Below, in pieces: positions 32,895-43,692 of a stretch of 64,000 nucleotides of DNA. The notes beneath the pieces are model-generated. The model was given only the letters and a program-made list of their open reading frames with translations, ran no database searches and had not been told where the DNA came from. The position numbers and the translations under genes were made by a program. The number at the start of each line of letters is the position of its first letter. The stretch's first letter is position 1. Origin of the DNA: Chloranthus sessilifolius (taxonomy: Eukaryota; Streptophyta; Magnoliopsida; Chloranthales; Chloranthaceae). The stretch spans positions 149,563,725 to 149,627,724 of the forward strand of contig CM037588.1 in the NCBI GenBank assembly GCA_021018995.1, in the 5' to 3' direction.

Positions 32895-33101
32895 ATAGGT
32901 TTATTCAATTGAGAATATGTGATTGCGGGTAGTATGAAGTCTATATTTTTTTTCGAAAGATTAAAATTTTATATATATATATATATATTGACTCCAAGCA
33001 ATGATTGAACCACTTTTCGTTGAACTTTTTATATAATAAAACTAGTAATGAGATTAGAAACTGAAAACGAGCAAAAAAAGGGTACCAGAAAAATGTTTCT
33101 G

Positions 33102-33258
33102 GTCTCGCTCGAGCGACCACTTATGTTCGCTCGAGCGAACCACATAAAATCACGACTTCCTCTCGCTCGAGCGAGGCATTTTGACCGCTCGAGAAACTCT
33201 CTTCCTTCGGCGAGGCCATAACATATAAAAGAAAGCGTCACAGGCTCGCTCGGCGATA
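33102..33258. repeat. Internal palindrome array of element A
   Basis: The CTCGCTCGAGCGAG motif of the A LTR recurs at about 33103, 33126 (as TTCGCTCGAGCGAA), 33161 and 33186 (partial), with a degenerate GCTCGCTCGGCGA at 33244. It lies 230-390 bp upstream of the extra ORF. Confidence 0.92.
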
Positions 33259-33282
33259 ACTAACGACGCCGGCGAGGAGGGA

Positions 33283-33292
33283 CTATATATAG
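33283..33292 (+). promoter_or_regulatory. TATA box upstream of A's extra ORF
   Basis: CTATATATAG, about 200 bp upstream of the ATG at 33492 and directly downstream of the palindrome array. This suggests an internal promoter separate from the LTR. Confidence 0.5.
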
Positions 33293-33491
33293 CTGACGGA
33301 AAAACAAAACGCCATTTCATCTTCAAGCGAGGGGAGTGGAGCCGAGCGAGGGGTTTAGGGCTTGTCATCTTCAATCCTTTTCGTCCGATTCGAGCCGGAT
33401 TTAGACAATCCGATCCGTTAAGAATATTCTTCTAGGTAAAATCTACCCATTCCCGAATTTTTTCTTTTTTTTTAAGCTCTTTAGATACCTA

Positions 33492-34778
33492 ATGGCTTCA
33501 AGCCCAAATCCACAACCTAAGAAGCGGATGGCGATTATTGCGTCGCGCAACAAAGCGCCGCAAACTTCACAACCATCACCAAACCCATCCTCCACTCCGA
33601 TCACACTAGATGATTGGTGGGGGGCCAAAATTTTTGAAACCGAATGGGATATACATCCCTCCTGTTTCGGGGATCCGACGTCCACCCAATGGACATCGGA
33701 CTTCCTCACCAACAACAATCTTAAGACCCTGCTTACGTCGTTCGGGGATCGTTATTACCCGAGGCTTGTGAAGTTATTTTATCAAACCCTAAACTTGAAC
33801 GTGGACGAGGACGCTATCCTCGTCACAATCGATGGTAATGAGCTAATCTTTAGATGTGCCAAAATTTCATCGGTCATGAAATGTCCCCACATCTACACCC
33901 CTAGCCCACTTATCCTACCACCTTTTTCTGGGAACGTCGATTTCCCAACGATCATTTCCAATATCACGGGCGGCATGTCCGCTTCGGGACAATCTATTAC
34001 TCGATCACAACTACCGCCGCGTATGTGGCTTCTAGACGTCATCTTCAAAAAGAATCTACACCCAACCGGCCATGATCAAGAACGCCGAGATGCGTTTCTG
34101 CGGGCCCTACACACCGCATTCCATAATAGGTGGATCAACGCATCTATGATCATCATAAAAGGCATGGCGCATGCCTATAAAAAAAATGTAAAGGGTGCTG
34201 TTCCTCCACCCATCAACCAACTACCATATGCTCGGTTGATTTCCCGACTCCTAGACTCACAGAATGGGAAGGGAGGATTTAAGATCCGGGAGGACGAGTT
34301 GTTCCTCACCAATAACGTCGTCCCCTATCTCGCCCAAGACTGGAGCCGCAACCTAAAGAGTCTACAAACCAACGTCAACAAGAAAAGAGACCATCAGGTC
34401 TCCCGACAAACCACGCATCAAGCGCCGGCAGGACCGACCACTCCCTCTACCTCAGTTCCACAGCCCATACCCACTACTGACACTGGCATGATGCGGGAGA
34501 TCCTTCAGCAAGGGCGGGAGATTAGATTGCATCAGAGGTTCCAGGAGGCACTACTTATCGACCTCATGGGCCAGGCTTACCCGCAATCATACATGCAGCG
34601 CGTCGGTGCCATAAAAGATGCTATTTTTGGAGCGTCTAACTCCGGCCCTGCTACGAGGAGCGCCACAGCGGGTACCACGACCATCAGGGTGGACGACGAG
34701 GATGAGGATGACGAGGACTACGAGGATGATGATGGCTCCGGCGACGACGACAACGACTATGAGGAGGATGATGACTAG
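33492..34778 (+). CDS. Extra 3' ORF of element A, 428 aa, function unknown
   Basis: An uninterrupted frame downstream of pol, unusual for a chromovirus. The N-terminus is Pro/Ser-rich (SQPSPNPSSTPITLDDWWG), then a globular region: YYPRLVKLFYQTLNL (about 90-105), a beta-like VTIDGNELIFRCAKI (about 114-130), RMWLLDVIFKKNLHPTGHD (about 178-197) and LPYARLISRLLD (about 242-254). A Thr/Pro-rich hinge and a strongly acidic Asp/Glu tail (about 398-428) close it. Homologues are at 41222-42556 (B) and 61720-62829 (E2). It resembles what databases call a putative plant transposon protein domain (from memory). No signal peptide or membrane segment is seen, so it does not look like an envelope protein. 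It is intact although pol is broken. Confidence 0.85.
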   Translation: MASSPNPQPKKRMAIIASRNKAPQTSQPSPNPSSTPITLDDWWGAKIFETEWDIHPSCFGDPTSTQWTSDFLTNNNLKTLLTSFGDRYYPRLVKLFYQTLNLNVDEDAILVTIDGNELIFRCAKISSVMKCPHIYTPSPLILPPFSGNVDFPTIISNITGGMSASGQSITRSQLPPRMWLLDVIFKKNLHPTGHDQERRDAFLRALHTAFHNRWINASMIIIKGMAHAYKKNVKGAVPPPINQLPYARLISRLLDSQNGKGGFKIREDELFLTNNVVPYLAQDWSRNLKSLQTNVNKKRDHQVSRQTTHQAPAGPTTPSTSVPQPIPTTDTGMMREILQQGREIRLHQRFQEALLIDLMGQAYPQSYMQRVGAIKDAIFGASNSGPATRSATAGTTTIRVDDEDEDDEDYEDDDGSGDDDNDYEEDDD

Positions 34779-35111
34779 ATAGTGACATTATTTTTAAAAA
34801 ATAATATGTAATATTTTGTTGAGACATTTTGTGGTGAGGTGGCTCCTGGTCAATTTTTTTTTACAAACTGTCGTGACATGAATGTCACAAATTTTGTGGA
34901 TGATTAACATAACGATTGAATAAGTGTTGTGAATGGTTATTCTACATTGTATGATCCTTTTCAACTATATGGGAATAAATTGACATGGCAAACGCATGTC
35001 GTTGCGAAATGAGACAAACCGTTCAATTACTGTTTTAGATATTCATGGCCTGGTAATACTAGTAGTACCTGGTTACGGGAATATCGTCAATTTTCGAGGA
35101 CGAAAATCTTA
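34779..35111 (+). other. 3' untranslated region of element A
   Basis: About 330 bp, AT-rich, between the extra ORF and the polypurine tract; no gene seen. Confidence 0.6.
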
Positions 35112-35125
35112 TAAGTTGGGGTGAT
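35112..35125 (+). promoter_or_regulatory. Polypurine tract of element A
   Basis: TAAGTTGGGGTGAT-like purine run directly before the 3' LTR. The upstream TTTTCGAGGACGAAAA is also found before the B 3' LTR in similar form (TTTTCGGGGACGAAAA). Confidence 0.7.
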
Positions 35126-37336
35126 TGTCACAACCCCAGATTTTTGGGATACGTGCACGCCATGCACTATATACATGTATATGTGTTTCACAAGGAAACT
35201 AAAACGAAACCGTAGACACTATGTGTGTATGTGGGAAACACACTAGTATTTCCCTAACTTATAAGTATATAAGTGAAAGAGAGAGGAGAGAAGAGCCCTT
35301 GCGTAACTCTATTCTAACCTAAATAGAGAGAAGGAGAATATAGAGAGAAAGAAAAGAAGAGCCTAGTAAAGAACTAGGGTTTCGTTGGGACTTAAATCGG
35401 CAGAAGAGTTAGAGAAAAGGTTGGAGGAGGAACCTTGGAGGCCTATTAGACTAGTAGAATTTCGAATCTTAAATCAAACTTGCGTGAGACTCATCGTCGG
35501 AGGTATGTTAAAGGCATGATAGATGCTTAGGCATGTTTTAAATAATAGGAAGAATGTTGGTTGAATATTTTTAATGATGTTAAGGTTTGAATGAAGGGAG
35601 AAATTGTGTTCTCGATCTGATCGAGGAGCAAAAATCACCGCTCCTCGCTCGAGCGGTCTAAAGGGCTCGCTCGAGCGAGGATGAATAGGAAAAATATAGT
35701 TCTGGGCTCGCTCGAGCGGTCCCCAAAACTTGAGGGAAGCTCGCTCGAGCGAGGTCCCCAGTAATGCTTCAGTGGCTCGATTTAACCGCTCGAGCGACCT
35801 CGATTTAACCGCTCGAGCGAGGTCAGGTGACTGCTCGAGCGAGGTCAAGTGACTACGCGAGCGAGGTCAAGTGACCGCTCGAGCGAGGTCCGGTGACCAC
35901 TCAGTTCTTGAAATTTTGGGTACAAGAAACATGGGGGTTGTGCACCCCAATGATTCTAGTAACCTTTCTAAGCATATGCTACATTGAAATGTAGGTTTGA
36001 CGCATGATCGTGAAGTGTAAACCTCTACGAGAAGGCGTGCTTTGAAATTCGTCAAGGTAGGGAATATTCTTGAAACATGTGCATTATTCTGTCAAATTCA
36101 TATATGTAGTGTAATCCATTTAAATAGTCAAATACTGCATGATCATTATGAAAAAGGGTGTGTGAGTGAGTTTCAAACGTGATAGTCTTGAGGTTCCCAG
36201 GGGACGAAAAATTATAAAGTTAACATCTAAAGGATGCGATGGAAATCAGGGGCATCCCAGGGATGCAGATGAAAACTAACAGTGAAACAGAAGTAATGTG
36301 ATAAAGCCTGATATAATATAATTAGCACAATCACGGTGAATAACTATATGTAAAGCACATTTGATATTTTTATTATTTAAGGTTTGATTAGAATACCCCA
36401 CCGACGTGGCGGGATACCCACGACTGACTCGGCAGGATATCCGTGAGAGGTACGACGGAAAATCCGTACTTTCATAGCACATCCCAGGGATGTAGATCTA
36501 AGAATAGACCCCACCACCTATGAGAAAGGGGCTTGGGCAGTATTCCCAGGGAATACATATAACAACTGTCTAGTTAGACGACGATGGCGGGTATTCCATC
36601 GGGGCTCGATGCTATATTGCTCGGGGACTACTTAAGTTAAGATTTAAGTGATTAGGCCAAATTCACAACTAAACCAGTAAGGAGATTAAACAAAACCATG
36701 CAGAGTAACAGTCGAAATCATTATTTTTATTCCAGATATTTCAATTATTTTCCATAAGTGTTACTCGATAAATTATGCTTTTTAAACTGCTGATATATGT
36801 GCGAAGGTTAATCTATATGTTCTTTTTGTTTCCCTACGGAGCTAGGATGTAGCTCACCCCCCTTAGACTATACGTCGTAGGTCCAGGACTAGCGGCAGTA
36901 GAGACTTCTGGAGACGCTGATCCAGGGGATTCGGATTTCGTGCCCACGGAAGAGTCAGAACCTCCTCCTGAGGAATTCTTCTAAGAAACCCACTTCATAC
37001 TTTGAGAGTGAGTTGAGAGTATTAGGTACGGCTTGGTATGTCAAGCCTCTTTATTTCGAATGTATTTAAATACCGTTTCTTTTGATAAAACGTCTAGGAT
37101 GAACAGTTATCACCAATGGTTTGGGTAAGTTCTTATGCCCATGAATTGGCATGGGACAAGGACTGCCTTTCGATACCATGATTATTTTTATATGAGAATT
37201 TGTTTAGAGTAGCTACGTGCACCTTAATTACAGTTTTGGCTTGTATATACTAATGTTTTGTAAAGAACCCAGGGCAAGGCCTTGAGGGTCGTGCTGATGG
37301 CACGGACTTCGGGGTGCCAAAATTCGGGCTGTCACA
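35126..37336 (+). mobile_element. 3' LTR of element A
   Basis: 2211 bp, nearly identical to 25646-27817. Its palindrome array (35635-35895) has one unit more than the 5' LTR. Confidence 0.93.
35635..35895. repeat. Palindrome array in the A 3' LTR
   Basis: Nine CTCGAG-centred copies against eight in the 5' LTR. The extra one (about 35853) reads ACGCGAGCGAGG and comes with a duplicated GAGGTCAAGTGAC spacer. Confidence 0.92.
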
Positions 37337-37341
37337 CCGAG
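37337..37341. repeat. Right target duplication of element A
   Basis: CCGAG (CTGAG on the left); the RT reading of B continues directly from here. Confidence 0.7.
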
Positions 37342-40039
37342 TGTATCTCCTTGGGGTGCGCCGGTTTTGTTTGTAAAGAAGAAGGACGAGTCGATGAGGC
37401 TGTGCATTGACTACCGTCAATTAAATAAACTCACTATAAAGAATAAGTATCCGTTGCCAAGAATAGATGACTTGTTTGACCAACTACAAGGAGCAAAATA
37501 TTTTTCTAAGATCGATCTACGATCTGATTATCACCAACTCAGGGTCAAAGCGAAAGATATTCACAAGACTGCTTTCAGAACAAGATACGGACACTGAGTT
37601 TTTAGTGATGCCGTTCGGGTTGACGAATGCTCCGGCGTCGTTTATGGATCTCATGAATCGGGTGTTTAAGCCACACCTGGATTCTTTCGTCGTTGTATTT
37701 GTCGACGATATCCTCAGATACTCTAAGTCGAAGCAAGAGCATGAGGAGCACTTGAGGATCGCTTTACAAAAGTTACTTGAACACCAATTATACGCCAAAC
37801 TCAGTAAGTGCGAGTTTTGGCTGGAAGAAGTTAGCTTTTTGGGACATGTAGTCTCAAAGGATGGCGTCACAGTAGATCCCGTTAAGATTGAGGCCATCGT
37901 GCAGTGGGAACAACCAAAGACGGTCACCGAGGTACGTAGTTTCCTTGGGTTAGCTAGGTATTATAGACGTTTTGTGGAAGGGTTTTCCAAATTATCGGGG
38001 CCACTGACTAAGCTCACACGGAAGGATGTGCGATTTGAGTGGACCGATGCGTGCGAAGCAAGCTTTCAAGAACTCAAGAAGCGGCTTACTTCGGCACCGG
38101 TACTTGCAATTCCTTCAGGCAGTGGAGGTTTTACAGTCTATAGCGATGCTTCTCACAACGATTTAGGTTGTGTGCTAAACCAACATAAAAAGGTGATTAC
38201 TTATGGGTCGAGACAACTGAAGGACCATGAGAAGAATTACCCAACGCATGACCTCGAGCTCGCAGCTGTCATATTCGCATTGAAGATATGGAGACACTAT
38301 TTGTATGGGGAGACCTTCGAGATCTTCACTGACCATAAAAGCCTTCGATACTTATTTACACAAAAGGAACTAAACATGAGGCAGCGACGATGGATGGAGT
38401 TTCTCAAGGATTATGATTGCTCCATTCAATATCACCCAGGCAAGGCCAATGTCGTCGCGGATGCCTTGAGTCATAAGGGTTCGACTCAGTTGGCTAACCT
38501 TGTGATGGGAATGTACAAGTGGAAATTGTTTGAAGACCTGTCATTATATGATGCGAAAATTGAAGTACAAGCTTCAGGTGCCCTGTTGGCCAACCTCTCA
38601 GTAAGACCAATCATTTTTGAACACATACATGAGTTGCAGATGAAAGATCCCGAATTAGCTAAAATTCGGAAAGAAGTAGTAAAAGGTACAAGACCGGATT
38701 TTTCTATAAGGGAAGATGGTTCATTGCTGTTCAGGGGCCGCCTCTGTGTTCCTATTGATGTCGGTCTACGACAAACCATTTTAGATGAATTTCACAAATC
38801 TAAATATGCGATCCATCCGGGTAGCACCAAAATGTATCAGGATATGCGTAAGAACTACTGGTGGAGAGGTCTCAAACACGACGTAGCAGAGTATGTGTCA
38901 AAGTGTTTGACGTGTCAACAAGTGAAGGTTGACCACAGACACCCTGCTGGATTACTACAGCCTCTACCTATACCGGAATGGAAATGGGATTCTATCTCTA
39001 TGGATTTCATAGTGGGGTTGCATGAGCAATGAAGAGGCACAACGCTATCTGGGTTGTTGTGGATAGACTGACGAAGTCCGCTCACTTTTTGCCCTACAAC
39101 ACTATGTATACAGCAGGCAAACTTGTGGAACTCTATATGAAGGAGATAGTACGCTTACACGGTATTCCAAGCAGTATTGTATCTGATCGTGACCCATTGT
39201 ACACTTCAAAGTTTTGGCAGAAATTTCAAGATGGCATGGGTACTCGATTAGATTTCAGTTTGGTGTTTCATCCACAAACCGATGGACAGACAGAGCAGGT
39301 AAATCAAGTAATTGAAGACATGCTCAGGGCGTGTATGCTTGAACTACAGGGATCATGGGATGAACATCTTCCTTTGATCGAATTTGCCTACAACAATAGT
39401 TTCCAAGCAAGCATCGGTATGGCGCCGTACGAAGTTCTCTATGGTAGGCGATGTAGATCGCCCATCAACTGGGAAGAAATAGGAGAAAAGTTTGTGCTTG
39501 GTCCGGAAGTTCTCGAAGATAATGCTATGGTTGTACGTATGATAAGGGAACGACTTCGATCAGCACAAAGCCGACAGAAAAGCTATGCCGACGTCAAACG
39601 AACGAGCCTAGATTTTGCCGTTGGCGACCATGTGTTTGTGAAAGTGTCACCTATGAGGGGTGTAATGCGGTTCGGAAAGAAGGGAAAGCTAAGCCCGCAA
39701 TATCTCGGACCCTTTGAAGTTTTTGGTCGAGTTGGAGAGGTAGCCTACCGCATCGGATTGCCTCCGTTGTTTGATCGGGTGCACAATGTCTTTCATATTT
39801 CTATGCTTCGAAAGTACGTAAGGGACCCTACACATATTTTGGGTGATTAGCCGATAGAGCTACATGAAGACATGACTATGATTGAAAGTGCCACTCAAAT
39901 TCTCGACCGAAAGGAACAATCTTTACGCACTAAGGTCATTCCATTAGTGCTAGTCAAGTGGGGAAACCACCCCGTTAAAGAAGCAACCTGGGAGAGGGAG
40001 GCTGAAATTCGGGAACTGTATCCCCATTTATTTCAGTAA
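37337..40039 (+). pseudogene. Element B RT, RNase H, integrase, chromodomain-like tail
   Basis: RT resumes with [18 protein letters not shown] and has [38 protein letters not shown] and [11 protein letters not shown]. RNase H ([33 protein letters not shown]) follows. Integrase has [36 protein letters not shown] and HPQTDGQTEQVNQ. The C-terminus has VKWGNHPVKEATWE. Lesions: frameshift near 37595 (within the segment between RT motifs), frameshift near 39026, and TAG at 39848-39850. The chain ends at TAA 40037-40039. Confidence 0.93.
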
Positions 40040-40504
40040 TAGAAGTTGCATATGATCTATGTTAAATGCGGAGCAAATGTTTAAAATGGTTCTAAGTGTG
40101 AAATTTTAAGTTCCAACTTTATCCTTATGGACCGTGTATAAAATGTTTGTAAATATGGAATTGTGAATAATCTTTATGATTTTTAGCTATACTAGGTGAA
40201 ACTATAAATTATGAGTTCCTCTCTCAAATTTTAAATCTTATGATTATAACTACCACACACTGTGTCAAGATTGGTGTGTACAATCCGGGCTAGTGGTAAG
40301 AGATGAGCAACTATTTAATTAATGGACTAGTAAAGAGTATGACCGATCTGTGTGTAACGGGAACAGTGATTATTCACGATATAATTAGATGCATGATTGA
40401 TGTAAATGATGGTTGGTCCATGGAGGGGCATGATGAAATTGCCTCTTTCTGATGAATGGTTTGAAAGATAAGGGAAACAAACTAAGTTCCAGAAATTTTG
40501 GAAT

Positions 40505-40996
40505 TTAGTTTGAACGAAATCTAAATTCGTTCAAACGAATTTTTGTAGATATAGGCATCAGGTGTAGCCAGAGATCGTTTGAATGATTTCTCAATTCGTT
40601 CGAACGAAATGGCTATGACAGTGAGTACCAAGGTGTTGCCAGGAAATCGTTCGAACAATTTTCCAATTCGTTCGAACGAAATCCCAACGGTCAGCGAGAA
40701 GGCCATGAGTCACAGAGAAATTCGTGCGAACGATTTTAAATTCGTTCGAACGAAAATTAGTTGAGCTTAGTGGCACTGGACAATTCATTCGAACGAAAAC
40801 ACATTTGTTCGAACGATTTTTGCACCACACATTAAGACAATGAAATTTTGTTCGAATGAAATACCATTCGTTCGAACGATTTTGAACCATAAACTAAAGA
40901 GAGTGAAATTCGTTCGAACGAAAGTGATTTGTTCGAACGATTTTGTTCATATATATGCATATGGGCTTGGTTCTCTCCCCATTCGTATGAACGAAA
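40505..40996. repeat. Internal palindrome array of element B, paired units
   Basis: Fifteen copies of an AATTCGTTCGAACGAATT-type palindrome. They come in pairs about 20 bp apart, with pair starts at about 40507, 40574, 40646, 40720, 40783, 40847, 40908 and a single at 40981, giving a period of 61-74 bp. Sequence between copies is not conserved. Confidence 0.94.
40949..40964 (+). promoter_or_regulatory. TATA-like box upstream of B's extra ORF
   Basis: CATATATATGCATATG at the end of the palindrome array, about 270 bp before the ATG at 41222. Confidence 0.35.
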
Positions 40997-41221
40997 ATCC
41001 CCCCTTTCATTTTATTCTTCTTGGGAGAGCTCTTGGGTTCGAGACAGTTGCCGGTTTTCATCGATTTCGACCACCTTCAACCTTGAAACGGCACACAATC
41101 GAGGATTTGGGTCATCTAGAGGTAATCACTAACCTCTATTTTGCTTTTACAAACCCATTTCTTTTTGGATTTTGGTCATATAACGGCCAAATTCATAAAC
41201 CCTCATTTGTACTTGCCAATC

Positions 41222-42556
41222 ATGCCGCCCAAAACTCGCCAAGCCACGGCGAGTGCCGCGCCAAAGAAACCCACTTCGGGTTCTTCATCTCAACAACCGC
41301 CGAAGAAACCACCTACGGGTTCTTCATCGGCACCACATGCACAAGCACCACCTCCACCACCCTTACGTGAACGACCAGATGAGTGGTGGTCTGATAAAGA
41401 CTTCGAACCTGAATGGATCATTGATCCTAAAACATTCGCCAAGCATGAGGAGACGCATTAGGCATTTGACTACATTTCTACCGTAGGCTTAACCGGTGTC
41501 CTTCGCCCATGCAAGGACAGTTATTACCCTAGAATAGTCCGGCTATTTTATCAAAATATGGAAATCATTAAGGATCCTACCATTTTGAAAACAAAGATTG
41601 ATAATCGGCCATACACATTCACTTTTGATGACGTGGCGGATGCATTGGAATGCTTCCATACCTACAACCACGAAGATATCACCCTCGCTGAACCTTTTCC
41701 GGAAAAGCTAGACTATAAGTACGTGGCAGCTCACATGACCCACGGTCGAACTTGTTCGGGTCACTCAATTAGTCGTGCCCATTTACCTCGCGAGCTTTGG
41801 ATGCTCGATTCAATCATCCAATGCAATCTTTACCCTTTACGCCATCGAACTGAGAGAGTGGGTGAAGTCCAGATGGCACTTTTTGCAGCCTATAATGGCC
41901 GATGGTTTAATGCGCCTCAGATGGTCTTGGAGGGATTGAAATACGCACGTAAGAAGATGTTGCCCAACGTCAAGAAGTCCATCGACGATATGCCGTATGC
42001 CCGACTCATTTCCCTCATGGTCGAGGACTATGCGGGTGACGATACCTATACCCTCGCCCCAAATGAATTCAAATTGACGGGGAATGTTCAGGAATTCACT
42101 ATGATTGATTGGAACCAGACGTATGTCAAGTTAATTAAGAAGCCGATAGCCGAGGAACCACCGCAGCCGGAACCCCAAGCGCAAGACCAACCACCACATG
42201 CCACGCTGGTATATGATGACCCTACGGTTCGTGTTCCACCTCAACAGCCTGTCGATCAAAGTGCTCAGGCTCAAGCGCCACCTCCACCATGTGAGGGCAT
42301 GCCTACCCCAACTTTGTCCGATATCTATGCCCTGTTGGAGGCCAGCACACGTTAAATGGCAGAAAATAATCGCCTACTCAATCGACGGTTGGACTACTAT
42401 GATGCACTACATGCCGAGGAGATGCGCTTTATGTATCCCGATGATTACCTTCAGCGCATGGCAGCAGCACAGGCATGGGTCTCAGGCGCGTCGACTTTGG
42501 GTGTAGGTGGACCAGATGGTGATGGTAGCCATCCGCCGGGCGGCGAGGCGTCTTGA
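41222..42556 (+). pseudogene. Extra 3' ORF of element B
   Basis: A single frame of 445 codons with two in-frame stops (TAG 41459-41461, TAA 42353-42355) and no frameshift. Order as in A: basic/Pro-rich N-terminus (MPPKTRQATASAAPKK), DEWWSDKDFEPEW, YYPRIVRLFYQNMEI, the IDNRPYTFTFDDVADAL segment, HLPRELWMLDSIIQCNLYP, DMPYARLISLMVEDYAG, a Pro/Gln-rich hinge and a C-terminal helix (NNRLLNRRLDYYDALHAEEM). It is homologous to 33492-34778 and 61720-62829. The role is unknown; the lack of frameshifts contrasts with its own pol. Confidence 0.85.
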
Positions 42557-42926
42557 TAGCTTTTCGTATGATGTCTTATTTGGGATGACAATTTTGGGTT
42601 ACTTGTCTTTTGGGGTTGTAAATTTTTTACAATTGTAAACTTTAACACAGGTACATGAGGATGCGTTTCCTCTTGAACAATTGTGGCATGGCTGCCACTC
42701 CAAATTTGGTGACTAAATTTTTCTATTATTTATGTCGTGGGTGTGACTATTTGGTGAGTGTGCTGTCAAGTTACATTATATGTTTATATGGGTGTGGTTG
42801 TTTCTCTCTACCTTTATATAGGTTTTATTTCAGTTAGTTACACTTGCGCTCCTTGGGTGTGCGGGCCCCATGCTGTGGTGTGGGGGGGGGGACTTTTGAG
42901 TATAATTTTCGGGGACGAAAATTTCC
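42557..42926 (+). other. 3' untranslated region of element B
   Basis: About 370 bp with no gene; ends in TTTTCGGGGACGAAAATT before the polypurine tract. Confidence 0.6.
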
Positions 42927-42939
42927 AAGGAGGGGAGAA
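42927..42939 (+). promoter_or_regulatory. Polypurine tract of element B
   Basis: AAGGAGGGGAGAA immediately before the LTR start TGTAGCGTCC. Confidence 0.85.
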
Positions 42940-43211
42940 TGTAGCGTCCCGATAATTTCATACTTAAATAGTGCACCTCGGGATGCGGGCCAACTGGTCA
43001 AGTGTTTGACCGGGTCAACATTCACTCGGTTGACTTAGTTGAACATGTGGAAAGGATGGAGTTAAGTGGAACCAAAGGAATTGGTAGGATGTGTGAGTAC
43101 ATACACTTAGTTGGGTGTATATGCTTTACACCGAAATAAAAGAAACCTAGATTATAAAGGAAAGGAGGGGAAGGAAAGTTATTTCTTTTGGATGAGTAGT
43201 TGAGAAGAGTT

Positions 43212-43215
43212 AAGA

Positions 43216-43259
<44 letters not shown>
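43212..43259. repeat. (GA)n microsatellite
   Basis: About 24 GA units in the transcribed leader of the B LTR. Confidence 0.95.
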
Positions 43260-43262
<3 letters not shown>

Positions 43263-43552
43263 TAAATGTGATCATAAGAAGGCATTGAATGCGAATGATC
43301 GATCTTGGCTCGCAAAGTCTAGCGGATCGAGGAGAAATTTTAGTTGGGTAGTTTGAGAAACCCTAGTGAGCTAAAAGTTGGGATCAAAGGATCTAACTGA
43401 AAGAGGTAAGTTTAGATCTTGATATATTTATTTTTGTAGCAAAAAAATATAGCATTTAGTAATTTAAACATGAGAAAATAAGGATCATAAAAAAGGTAGT
43501 TGATCGGATGAGTTCAAGGGAGATGAACTCGATCCATGGCTGAGAAAGAGCA

Positions 43553-43692
43553 AATTCGTTCGAACGAAATGAAATTTCGATTGAACGAATTTGGCTAGAG
43601 AAAGTAAAAAGAAAGAAGAGTTTCTGAGTAATTCGTTCGAACGATTTTGCTATGGGGGACAATAGTGTCCTGAGTGATTCGTTCGAACGAAA
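43553..43692. repeat. Palindrome array in the B LTR
   Basis: Four copies of the ATTCGTTCGAACGAAT-type palindrome (about 43555, 43573 degenerate, 43631, 43678), the same motif as in the internal array of B. Confidence 0.92.

Larger units (their letters stand above)
32895..33491 (+). other. Spacer between pol and the extra ORF of A
   Basis: About 600 bp with no gene, an (AT)n tract (32970-32988), a palindrome array (33102-33195) and a TATA box (33283-33292). A possible 5'-UTR intron (donor CTAG|GTAAAATC near 33434, acceptor CTTTAG near 33484) was noticed but is weak. Confidence 0.6.
25646..37336 (+). mobile_element. Element A: full-length Tekay-like chromovirus
   Basis: An 11.7-kb Ty3 element with 2.2-kb LTRs (25646-27817, 35126-37336) that differ by only a few substitutions and small indels, so the insertion is fairly recent. 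Order: LTR, iMet-type primer-binding site, gag, intron, PR-RT-RNase H-integrase with chromodomain-like C-terminus, palindrome-rich spacer, extra ORF, polypurine tract, LTR. It is inserted inside the RT of element B. Pol has several lesions, whereas the extra ORF is intact. Confidence 0.94.
40040..41221 (+). other. Spacer between pol and the extra ORF of B
   Basis: About 1.2 kb. The first 460 bp are AT-rich with nothing recognised; 40505-40996 is a paired palindrome array; a TATA-like ATATATATG lies near 40950. Long overlapping frames on both strands inside the array are by-products of the repeat. Confidence 0.65.

Noticed and set aside
33430..33491. 5'-UTR intron before A's extra ORF
   Set aside because: Donor and acceptor are plausible but the interval is only about 50 bp, and B has no equivalent; not strong enough to annotate.
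33443..33718. Minus-strand frame over the start of A's extra ORF
   Set aside because: Antisense to a better supported ORF; no conserved motif.
40521..40890. Overlapping open frames on both strands in the B palindrome array
   Set aside because: The motif has no stop codon in several frames, so long frames arise from the repeat itself; peptides are repetitive (SFERI / SNEM type).
40505..40996. CRISPR-like array of direct repeats with spacers
   Set aside because: The repeats are short palindromes in a plant retrotransposon, spacers are irregular and part-repeated, and no cas-like gene exists; eukaryotic context.
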